A stretch of 30,850 nucleotides of DNA from DATAVK01 sp036267755. GTDB lineage: Bacteria; Actinomycetota; Actinomycetes; JAFAQI01. The notes beneath the pieces are model-generated. The model was not told where the DNA came from. It saw only the letters and a program-made list of their open reading frames with translations, and made no database searches. Below, one piece after another: positions 23,098-29,781 of this stretch; within the stretch, counting starts at the first letter, position 1; every line of letters starts with the position of its first letter. Both the position numbers and the translations under genes were made by a program. The stretch spans positions 1 to 30,850 of the forward strand of contig DATAVK010000042.1 of NCBI GenBank assembly GCA_036267755.1. Direction: 5' to 3'.

Positions 23098-24278
23098 GCG
23101 GTCCGGTCAGCGATGACGAACGGATCGCCAGGGCCAGCTTGCTGCGGGCAAGTGAGCCGGCCGCGGCGAGCTTGGTCCGCCACGTCCGCGCGGTGGGTCC
23201 GGCGCAGGCCGTTGAGGACATCCGTCGCGGTCGCCGGATCGGCACCGCCGACGGCGAGGCGATGCTCGCCCGGCTTTCGGTCGGCGGCGGCGAGGCGGAC
23301 ATCGAGGCGGCGAGCCGGCTCGGGATGCGCCTCGTCTGCCCCGGCGACGAGGAGTGGCCAACGGCGCTCGACGATCTCGCCGCCTCCGACGCCGACTGTC
23401 TGGGGTTGTGGGTGCGCGGTCCGATGCGGGTCCAGGACGGCTGCCGGCAGGCGGTCGCCGTGGTCGGGACCAGGGCGGCCACCGAGTACGGCGAGCTCGT
23501 GGCCGCCGAGCTCGGCTTCGGTCTTGCCGAACGTGGTTGGGCCGTTGTGTCCGGGCTCGCCTTCGGAGTCGACGCCGCCGCCCACCGCGGGGCTCTGGCA
23601 GCCAGCGGCCCCACCGTCGCCGTGTTGGCGAGCGGAGCCGACGTCGCCTACCCCAAGGGCAACCTGGGTCTCTACGAGCGCATCGTCGGTACCGGTGCCG
23701 TCGTGAGCGAGCAGCCGCCAGGTGCGGCCCCGCACCGGATGCGCTTCCTGGTCCGCAACCGGCTGATCGCTGCGCTCGGCGCCGGCACCGTCGTCGTCGA
23801 GGCAGCCCCGCGCAGCGGGGCCCGGTCGACCGCCCGGCACGCCGGCGAGCTGTTCCGGCACGTGATGGCAGTCCCGGGCCCGGTGACCTCCGCCCAGTCG
23901 GCGGGTTGCCACCAGCTGCTGCGCGACCGACCGGACACGGTCTTGGTGACGAAGGTCGACGAGATCATCGAGCTGGTCGGCCCGATGGGAGCGTTCGCCG
24001 AGCGGGTCAGCGGCCCGATACGTCGCCGCGACCTGCTCGGGCCGACGGTGAGTCGGGTGCTGGACGCGGTGCCGGTGAGGTATGCCGTCGAGGCCGACCG
24101 GATCGCCCGAACCGCCGGAATGCGGATCGATGTGGTGACGGCGGCGCTGGCGGCCCTCGCCGCCCAGGGCCTGGTCGGACACGGCGCCGAGGGCTGGTCG
24201 ATGACGGCCTTGGGTCGCAGCGAGCGGCGGGCCGTTCGCCCGACTGCGCAGGAAGCGCTGCCGCTGGCCGACTTCTGA
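23094..24278 (+). CDS. dprA: DNA-processing protein DprA
   Basis: Loads RecA on incoming single-stranded DNA in competent bacteria and is present in most bacteria regardless. ATG at 23094 overlaps yifB by 4 nt and gives 394 residues. The Rossmann core has AVVGTRAATEYGELVAAELG, WAVVSGLAFGVDAAAHRGAL, GADVAYPKGNLGLYERI, FLVRNRLIAALG and HVMAVPGPVTSAQSAGCHQL. The last 80 residues form the winged-helix DprA C-terminal domain. A stretch of 67 nt follows before xerC, containing its promoter. Confidence 0.95.
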   Translation: MSGPVSDDERIARASLLRASEPAAASLVRHVRAVGPAQAVEDIRRGRRIGTADGEAMLARLSVGGGEADIEAASRLGMRLVCPGDEEWPTALDDLAASDADCLGLWVRGPMRVQDGCRQAVAVVGTRAATEYGELVAAELGFGLAERGWAVVSGLAFGVDAAAHRGALAASGPTVAVLASGADVAYPKGNLGLYERIVGTGAVVSEQPPGAAPHRMRFLVRNRLIAALGAGTVVVEAAPRSGARSTARHAGELFRHVMAVPGPVTSAQSAGCHQLLRDRPDTVLVTKVDEIIELVGPMGAFAERVSGPIRRRDLLGPTVSRVLDAVPVRYAVEADRIARTAGMRIDVVTAALAALAAQGLVGHGAEGWSMTALGRSERRAVRPTAQEALPLADF

Positions 24279-24310
24279 TCACCCGACCCGACCCGGCGCC
24301 GCGCGGCGAC

Positions 24311-24345
24311 TTGACGGCGTACCGTCCCGGTCGCAGCGTGGCCCC
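24311..24345 (+). promoter_or_regulatory. Leaderless promoter of xerC
   Basis: TTGACG (24311-24316), a 17-nt spacer and CAGCGT (24334-24339) are followed by six bases and the xerC ATG, placing +1 on the A at 24346. No Shine-Dalgarno sequence is present, consistent with a leaderless mRNA covering xerC and probably whiG. Confidence 0.6.
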
Positions 24346-25275
24346 ATGACCCAGCCGGAGCGCAGCGAAGCCCTGCCGCCGGCGTTGGACAGCGCCCGCG
24401 AGCGGTTCGTGGACCACCTCCGGCTGGAACGTGGCCTGTCCCCGCACACCGTGCGGGCCTACGAGGGCGACGTCACCGGGCTGCTGCGACACGCCGCCCG
24501 GCTGCGGTGTGAGCAGGTCGGCGACCTCGATGTCGGCGTGCTGCGTTCGTGGCTGGCCCAGCTGCACGCGCGCGGTGCCAGCCGGTCGACGCTGGCCCGG
24601 CGTGCCTCGGCGGCCCGGATGTTCACCAGCTGGGCGCACCGACGAGGTCTGTCTCCGACGGATCCAGGGGTCCGGCTCGCCTCGCCGAAGGCGCAGCGCC
24701 CGCTGCCCGAGGTGCTGCGGATCGATGATGCGGCCGCGGTGATGCAGGCGGCTGCCGCGGACGGGACGCCACTCGGGCTGCGCGACGCGGCCATCGTCGA
24801 GCTGCTCTACGCCACGGGCGCACGCGTGAGCGAGCTGTGCGGGCTGGACCTCGACGACCTCGACGCCGGTCGGCGGACCGCTCGGCTGTTCGGCAAGGGA
24901 GCCAAGGAGCGCACGGTGCCGCTCGGTGAGCCGGCCGTCGCCGCGGTCGGATCATGGCTGGCGCGCGGGCGGCCGGCTCTCGCCACCGAGTCGAGCGGGC
25001 CGGCCCTGCTCCTCGGCGCGCGGGGCAACCGGATCGACCCTCGGACCGCTCGCCGTGCCGTCCATCAGCGGCTCGCGGCGGTCGATGGCGTACCCGACCT
25101 GGGACCTCACGGATTGCGACATACGGCCGCTACACACCTTCTGGAGGGCGGCGCGGACCTGAGAAGCGTTCAGGAACTACTCGGCCACGGTACGCTCGCC
25201 ACTACGCAGATCTACACACACGTGTCAATCGAGCGACTAAGGGCCACCTATGAGCGGGCGCACCCCCGAGCGTAA
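24346..25275 (+). CDS. xerC: Site-specific tyrosine recombinase XerC
   Basis: Resolves chromosome dimers at dif with XerD. The 309-residue protein has the N-terminal SAM-like DNA-binding domain (FVDHLRLERGLSPHTVRAYE) and all catalytic residues: Arg160 (ATGARVSEL), Lys184 (FGKGAKERTV), His255 and Arg258 (HGLRH), His281 (LLGHGTL) and Tyr290 (TTQIYTHVS). The xerC-whiG-rpsB neighbourhood is conserved in Streptomyces, so this is core chromosome, not a mobile integrase. Its end overlaps whiG by 26 nt. Confidence 0.94.
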   Translation: MTQPERSEALPPALDSARERFVDHLRLERGLSPHTVRAYEGDVTGLLRHAARLRCEQVGDLDVGVLRSWLAQLHARGASRSTLARRASAARMFTSWAHRRGLSPTDPGVRLASPKAQRPLPEVLRIDDAAAVMQAAAADGTPLGLRDAAIVELLYATGARVSELCGLDLDDLDAGRRTARLFGKGAKERTVPLGEPAVAAVGSWLARGRPALATESSGPALLLGARGNRIDPRTARRAVHQRLAAVDGVPDLGPHGLRHTAATHLLEGGADLRSVQELLGHGTLATTQIYTHVSIERLRATYERAHPRA

Positions 25276-26086
25276 GCAGTCGACGCTCGAGGCTGAGGAG
25301 CCGACGCCGGACCCGGCGGCGGTCGATGCCGCGATCGCCGCACTGTGGCGCGAGTTCAAAGAAACCAAGGATCCGCCGCTCCGCGAGCGGCTGATCTTGC
25401 ACTACTCACCGCTGGTCAAGTACGTCGCCGGCCGGGTGGGCGCGGGGCTGCCGCCGAACATCGAGCAGGCCGATCTGGTCTCCTACGGCATCTTCGGGCT
25501 CATCGACGCGATCGAGAAGTTCGACATCACGCGGGCGATCAAGTTCGAGACCTATGCGATCTCGCGCATCAAGGGCGCGATCATCGACGAGCTCCGGGCG
25601 ATCGACTGGATCCCGCGCTCGGTGCGCTACAAGGCGCGCGAGGTCGAGAAGGCCTACGCGGCGCTCGAGGCGCGGCTGCACCGCACGCCTACCGAGGCGG
25701 AGGTCGCCAGCGAGCTCGGCATCGCCCTCGACGACCTGCACGCGATCTTCTCCCAGGTCTCGTTCGTCAACGTCATCGCGCTCGACGAGCTGCTGAACGT
25801 CGGCGGCGAGCGCGGCGACAAGCTCTCGCTGGTCGACACCCTCGAGGACACCAAGGCCGAGGACCCGGTCGCGGCGTTCGAGAGCGAAGAGACGAAGTAC
25901 CTGCTCGCCCGTGCGATCAACACGCTGCCGGAGCGGGAGAAGATCGTCGTCACCCTCTACTACTACGAGGGCCTGACGCTCGCCGAGATCGGCCAGGTGC
26001 TGGGCGTGACGGAGAGCCGGATCTGCCAGATGCACACCAAGGCTGTCCTGCAGCTGCGCGGCAAGCTCGCCGACCAGAAGGACTAA
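25250..26086 (+). CDS. whiG: Sigma factor of the WhiG/FliA (sigma-28) family
   Basis: A 278-residue alternative sigma factor. Region 2 is LILHYSPLVKYVAGRVGAGLPPNIEQADLVSYGIFGLIDAIEKFDI, followed by KFETYAISRIKGAIIDELRAIDWIPRSVR; region 4 holds LPEREKIVVTLYYYEGLTLAEIGQVLGVTESRICQMHTKAVLQLR. In Streptomyces WhiG commits aerial hyphae to sporulation, while motile actinobacteria use this family for flagella. Its ATG lies inside xerC with AAGGG at 25239-25243, so translation is coupled. Which lifestyle applies here is not decided by the window. Confidence 0.95.
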   Translation: MSGRTPERKQSTLEAEEPTPDPAAVDAAIAALWREFKETKDPPLRERLILHYSPLVKYVAGRVGAGLPPNIEQADLVSYGIFGLIDAIEKFDITRAIKFETYAISRIKGAIIDELRAIDWIPRSVRYKAREVEKAYAALEARLHRTPTEAEVASELGIALDDLHAIFSQVSFVNVIALDELLNVGGERGDKLSLVDTLEDTKAEDPVAAFESEETKYLLARAINTLPEREKIVVTLYYYEGLTLAEIGQVLGVTESRICQMHTKAVLQLRGKLADQKD

Positions 26087-26252
26087 CCCCACTTCCCGCC
26101 GCCACCGAAATGTGAGGCGGTTCTGGACCGGCTCCGATTACGGGCGGGTAACCTGCACACGTTGTTCTCGTTACGTGCGGCCGTGAACCGGCCGGATGAC
26201 CGACGGGCCGGCAGCTGGCCGCGTCCGTGCACACCCTCTTGAAGGAGTCTGA
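26087..26252 (+). promoter_or_regulatory. whiG downstream gap with candidate promoter
   Basis: This 166-nt gap holds a weak hairpin CCGCC/GGCGG (26099-26120) followed by TTCT. A possible promoter is TGGACC (26124-26129), a 19-nt spacer and TAACCT (26149-26154), with +1 near 26161, leaving a leader of about 90 nt. GGCCG/CGGCC repeats in the leader may fold. AAGGAG at 26242-26247 is a strong ribosome site for the next gene. I see no WhiG-type promoter. Confidence 0.35.
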
Positions 26253-26999
26253 GTGAAGGCACGAACCACACTGACCGCGGCCCTGTTGGCCGTCGCGACT
26301 GGCGGCGCCGCCCTGGCGATGGCCGCGCCTGCCGGGGCAGCTGCTCCGAAGCAGACGCTGAAGGTCACCGCGACCCCGCACAGCAAGCTCGTCAACAACA
26401 GCTCGGTAGCGGTCAAGGCCACCGGCTTCTCGTCGAGCGACAACGGGTCGTTGTCGGTTGTCGCGGTTGAGTGTTCGGCTGCCGTGATCAAGACCGGCAG
26501 TACCAACGACTGTGACCTGTCCACCGCTTCGGGCCTGACCGTCGCTGACCAGACCGGCACCGGCACCATCAAGGTGCTCACCGGCGCGAACTACAAGGAC
26601 AACGACGGCGGCAAGTGCAACGCCGCGAACTCCTGCGCAGTCGTGGTCGAGAACATCTCGAACACCAAGGAGGTCGGCGGCGCGGTCATCACCTTCAAGT
26701 CCCCGAAGGTCGCGACCAAGACCAAGCTGACGTCGAAGAAGACGGTGACCAAGGGCAAGAAGCTCACCTTCACCGTCAAGACCACGCCCAAGGGCACCGC
26801 GAGCTTCGGCGGCACCGGCAAGGTCACCTTTACCGCCAACGGCAAGAAGCTGAAGACGGTCAAGGACAAGGCGTCCGGCAAGGTGACCTTCAAGCACGCG
26901 TTCAAGAAGGCCGGCAAGTACACGATCAAGGCCACGTACAGCGGCAACAAGTCCTACAAGACCAGCCACGGCTCGAAGAAGATCACCGTCAAGAAGTGA
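26253..26999 (+). CDS. Secreted neocarzinostatin-fold protein with C-terminal Ig-like domain
   Basis: A 248-residue exported protein. A signal peptide covers about residues 1-31 (hydrophobic LLAVATGGAALAMAA, cleavage near AGAAA). Residues 35-150 match the neocarzinostatin/macromomycin apoprotein pattern: LKVTATPHSKLVNNSSVAVKA, LSVVAVEC, DCDLSTASGLTVAD, a two-cysteine loop KCNAANSC and the closing GGAVITF. The four Cys (74, 87, 122, 128) fit the two disulfides of that family. Residues 155-248 are a Lys-rich bacterial Ig-like domain (GKVTFTANGKKLKTVKDKAS, then YTIKATYSGNKSY). No enediyne genes are nearby, so it is more likely a structural or binding wall protein. GTG follows a strong AAGGAG. 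Confidence 0.85.
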   Translation: MKARTTLTAALLAVATGGAALAMAAPAGAAAPKQTLKVTATPHSKLVNNSSVAVKATGFSSSDNGSLSVVAVECSAAVIKTGSTNDCDLSTASGLTVADQTGTGTIKVLTGANYKDNDGGKCNAANSCAVVVENISNTKEVGGAVITFKSPKVATKTKLTSKKTVTKGKKLTFTVKTTPKGTASFGGTGKVTFTANGKKLKTVKDKASGKVTFKHAFKKAGKYTIKATYSGNKSYKTSHGSKKITVKK

Positions 27000-27019
27000 T
27001 CTGAGCACCACCTGCACCC

Positions 27020-27064
27020 CGTCGGGGGCTGCACCGGGACTTGGTCTCGGGGCAGCCCCCGACG
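27020..27064. terminator. Bidirectional terminator hairpin between convergent genes
   Basis: CGTCGGGGGCTGC (27020-27032) pairs perfectly with GCAGCCCCCGACG (27052-27064). Past one mismatch a second stem CCGGGAC/GTCTCGG (27034-27040, 27044-27050) continues to a 3-nt loop. It is a near-continuous 20-bp stem with no T-run, the I-shaped type frequent in actinobacteria. It lies between the neocarzinostatin-like gene and the convergent M23 gene. Confidence 0.8.
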
Positions 27065-27094
27065 CATGTCCGCCGATGATCATCAACTGAACGG

Positions 27095-27631
27095 TCAGCG
27101 GTACGGCGGCGGACTGTACGACGGGTCCAGCGGCAGCAGCCGTACTTGCTCCAGCCCCAGCAGTGCCAGCGGGTCGAGGTACGTCGTACCGCGCAGCAGC
27201 CCCCAGTGCAGGCAGGCCGCCGGCCGGCACTGTGAACCGGCCAGCACCAACCGACCGATGAGCTGGCCGCGCCGCACCGGCTGGCCGGCTCGAACCAGTG
27301 GGCGGACCGGCTCATACGTCGTCCGCAGTGCGCCGCTGGTCACCGAGACCACTCCGATCCCGGCGACCGGACCGGCGAAGCTGACGACGCCGTCGCCGGA
27401 GGCGAGCACCCGCTCACCGACGCGACCCTCGAGATCGACGCCGCGCTGTCCCGGCAGCCACGGCTCGGCCGGGGGGTCGAAGCCCTGGACGACGTGGTGT
27501 GGGGGCGGGAGCGGCCACCCCCAGCCGGGCGGCGACGAGCCTGCGGTCGCGGCCCTCGGGCCGGCCGGCCCACCGAGCATCGGTGCGAGCAGCCCGGCGA
27601 GCACCAGCGCGTGTCCGAATCGACCGAGCAT
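27095..27631 (-). CDS. M23-family peptidase-like exported protein
   Basis: A 178-residue exported protein. The start ATG at 27631 is supported by GGAGG on the minus strand 8 nt upstream and yields a signal peptide (MLGRFGHALVLAGLLAPMLG). An upstream GTG at 27733 would add 34 non-signal residues and is less likely. The M23/LytM-like domain covers about 46-145 (WLPGQRGVDLEGRVGERVLASGDGVV in part, and PAACLHWGLLRG). Of the metal-site motif HxxxD, Gln62 replaces His while Asp66 remains. His142 is kept, and Cys140 takes the place of the first His of HxH, as in related actinobacterial proteins. Activity is therefore doubtful. A homologue sits beside rpsB in Streptomyces and mycobacteria. Confidence 0.85.
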   Translation of the reverse strand: MLGRFGHALVLAGLLAPMLGGPAGPRAATAGSSPPGWGWPLPPPHHVVQGFDPPAEPWLPGQRGVDLEGRVGERVLASGDGVVSFAGPVAGIGVVSVTSGALRTTYEPVRPLVRAGQPVRRGQLIGRLVLAGSQCRPAACLHWGLLRGTTYLDPLALLGLEQVRLLPLDPSYSPPPYR

Positions 27632-27696
27632 CCGCGCCACCTCCGGGACCAGCGTGGCCCGCCGGGCTGGGTCGCGGCCGGTCCCGTCGACGACTG

Positions 27697-27727
27697 TGGA
27701 CGCACCGGCGCCCTGTGGACGTAGACT
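27697..27727 (+). promoter_or_regulatory. Candidate rpsB operon promoter
   Basis: TGGACG (27697-27702), a 19-nt spacer and TAGACT (27722-27727) predict +1 near 27734. The box CTGTGGACG occurs twice as a direct repeat (27694-27702 and 27713-27721), with the second copy abutting the -10, suggesting an operator or a coincidence of promoter bases. It lies upstream of the divergent M23 gene. Confidence 0.45.
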
Positions 27728-27733
27728 GACCAC

Positions 27734-27923
27734 AGCGACCCGTCACGGCGGGTCGACTTCGCACGTCTGCAGTCCGCTCTGAACGTCGATGAGCGGGGCT
27801 CGCCGAACGGTCCCTCAAGGGTCTGGCCTGCTGCGGACGTCAGGCGCGAGACCACCCGGTCGCGCGGACAACCGGGCACGTTGCCCAGCGGATTGCTGGC
27901 GGCGTGCGAGAGGAGCACCACCC
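27734..27923 (+). promoter_or_regulatory. Long structured 5' leader of rpsB
   Basis: If transcription starts near 27734 the leader is about 190 nt. It opens with a 7-bp hairpin CGACCCG/CGGGTCG (27736-27755). A second hairpin CCCGGT/ACCGGG spans 27855-27876. The ribosome site is GAGGAG at 27909-27914. S2 autoregulates its operon through a leader in other bacteria; whether this one does is inference. Confidence 0.45.
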
Positions 27924-28913
27924 ATGGCCGTCGTCACGATGCGCCAGCTGCTGGAGAGCGGTGTCCACTTCGGACACCAGACCCGTCGCTGGAACCCCAA
28001 GATGAAGCGCTTCATCTTCACCGAGCGCAATGGCATCTACATCATCGACCTGCAGCAGTCGCTGACCTACATCGACACCGCGTACGAGTTCGTCAAGGAG
28101 ACCGTCGCTCACGGTGGAACGGTGCTGTTCATCGGCACCAAGAAGCAGGGTCAGGACACGATCAAGGAGCAGTCGACCCGAGTCGGTATGCCGCACGTGA
28201 ACCAGCGCTGGCTCGGCGGCATGCTCACCAACTTCCAGACGGTGCACAAGCGGCTGCAGCGGCTCAAGGAGCTCGAGCTCATCGAGTCGACCGGCGGCAC
28301 GACCGTCACGACGAAGAAGGAAGCGCTCGTGCTCTCCCGGGAGCGCGAGAAGCTGGCCCGCACGCTGGGCGGTATCCGCGACATGAACAAGCTGCCGAGC
28401 GCCGTGTGGATCGTCGACACGAACAAGGAGCACATCGCCGTCGCCGAGGCGCGCAAGCTGGGCATCCCGGTCGTCGCGATCCTCGACAGCAACTGCGACC
28501 CGGACCTCGTCGACTACCCGATCCCGGGCAACGACGACGCGATCCGGTCGGTCGCCACGTTGACCCGCGTGGTCGCGGACGCGGTCGCCGAGGGCCTGAT
28601 CGCACGAGCCGGCGCTGCCGAAGGCGACGTCACGCCCGAGCCAGGCGCGCTGGGCGGCGACGAGCCGCTCGCCGACTGGGAGCGTGAGCTGCTGCAGGGC
28701 GAAAAGGTGCTGAGCGAGGACACCGTCGTCGCGATCGACCTCACGACGGCCGCGGACGCGGCACCGGCAGCCGAGGCACCTGCTGCCGAGGCGCCAACGG
28801 CGGAAGCACCGGCAGCAGAAACACCAGCGGCCGAGGCCCCGTCAGCAGAAGCACCCGCGGCGGAAGCCCCGGCGGCGGACGCACCCGCGGCGGAAGCCGC
28901 TCCCGAGGCCTGA
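27924..28913 (+). CDS. rpsB: 30S ribosomal protein S2 with C-terminal tail
   Basis: A late-assembling small-subunit protein. ATG at 27924 after GAGGAG gives MAVVTMRQLLESGVHFGHQT, the canonical S2 start, with KMKRFIFTERNGIYIIDLQQ and WLGGMLTNFQT following. At 329 residues it is much longer than E. coli S2 (241). From about residue 274 the tail is an Ala/Pro/Glu repeat (AEAPAAEAP units) with varied synonymous codons. It starts the rpsB-tsf-pyrH-frr operon. Confidence 0.98.
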   Translation: MAVVTMRQLLESGVHFGHQTRRWNPKMKRFIFTERNGIYIIDLQQSLTYIDTAYEFVKETVAHGGTVLFIGTKKQGQDTIKEQSTRVGMPHVNQRWLGGMLTNFQTVHKRLQRLKELELIESTGGTTVTTKKEALVLSREREKLARTLGGIRDMNKLPSAVWIVDTNKEHIAVAEARKLGIPVVAILDSNCDPDLVDYPIPGNDDAIRSVATLTRVVADAVAEGLIARAGAAEGDVTPEPGALGGDEPLADWERELLQGEKVLSEDTVVAIDLTTAADAAPAAEAPAAEAPTAEAPAAETPAAEAPSAEAPAAEAPAADAPAAEAAPEA

Positions 28914-28952
28914 GCCTGACCAACGGACGACGAAGGAAGAGAGACGACTGAG

Positions 28953-29768
28953 ATGGCAGTCAGCGCTGCTGACGTGAAGAAGCTCCGCGAGCTCACCGGC
29001 GCGGGGATGATGGATTGCAAGCGGGCCCTCGAGGAGGCCGACGGCGACATCCAGAAGGCCGTGGAGGTCCTCCGGGTGAAGCAGGGCGCGAAGGTCGCCA
29101 AGCGGGGCGCCGAGCGCACCGCATCGAACGGCCTCGTCATCGCCGCCGACGGCGCGATGATCTCGCTCAACAGCGAGACCGACTTCGTCGCGAAGAACGA
29201 GGAGTTCCAGTCCCTCGCCGCCGACATCGTCGCGCTCGCGGCGCGCACCAAGCCGGCTGACACTGCCGAGCTCGGCAAGCAGATGCTGGCCGACGGTCGC
29301 ACCGTCGACACGGCGATCGAGCAGACCGCGGCAGCAATCGGCGAGAAGATCGCGCTTGGTGACGTCGCGGTTTTCGACGGCACCACGACGACGTACCTGC
29401 ACCGCCGGGCGACGGACCTGCCGCCGCAGATCGGCGTACTCGTGCAGTTCGAGGGTTCGGACGCCGAGACGGCGCGAGGCGTCGCGATGCAGGTTGCGAC
29501 CTACAACCCGCCGTACCTGCGTCGCGAGGACGTCCCCGAGGATGTCGTCGCCAACGAGCGCCGGATCGCCGAAGCCACGGCCCGCGAAGAGGGCAAGCCC
29601 GAGCCGGCGCTGCCCAAGATCGTTGAGGGCCGCGTGAACGGGTTCTTCAAGGACGCCGTCCTGCTCGACCAGGCCTACGTGCGCGACAACAAGAAAACCG
29701 TCGGCAAGGTGCTCGAGGAGGCCGGCGTCAAGTTGACGAAGTTCGTGCGGTTCGCGGTCGGGTCCTGA
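28953..29768 (+). CDS. tsf: Elongation factor Ts
   Basis: The nucleotide exchange factor that recycles EF-Tu-GDP. The 271-residue protein begins MAVSAADVKKLRELTGAGMM and carries the EF-Tu contact TDFVAKNEEF. A UBA-like N-terminal domain (to about 55) is followed by the core dimerisation domains. A purine-rich AAGGAAGAGAG stretch precedes the ATG. The gap after rpsB is 39 nt and after tsf is 13 nt, consistent with one transcript. Confidence 0.97.
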   Translation: MAVSAADVKKLRELTGAGMMDCKRALEEADGDIQKAVEVLRVKQGAKVAKRGAERTASNGLVIAADGAMISLNSETDFVAKNEEFQSLAADIVALAARTKPADTAELGKQMLADGRTVDTAIEQTAAAIGEKIALGDVAVFDGTTTTYLHRRATDLPPQIGVLVQFEGSDAETARGVAMQVATYNPPYLRREDVPEDVVANERRIAEATAREEGKPEPALPKIVEGRVNGFFKDAVLLDQAYVRDNKKTVGKVLEEAGVKLTKFVRFAVGS

Positions 29769-29781
29769 AAGGCCCGGGGCG

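Noticed and set aside
24346..25275. The tyrosine recombinase as a mobile-element integrase
   Set aside because: It has XerC length and motifs, conserved neighbours on both sides and no tRNA or att repeat nearby.
26087..26252. A WhiG/FliA-type promoter before the neocarzinostatin-like gene
   Set aside because: CTCCGATTACG resembles part of GCCGATAA, but no TAAA lies 15-16 nt upstream, so direct WhiG control is not supported.
27694..27721. Direct repeat read as DnaA boxes (GTCCACAG on the minus strand)
   Set aside because: Each matches only 7 of 9 consensus positions, and the bases are better explained as promoter elements of rpsB.
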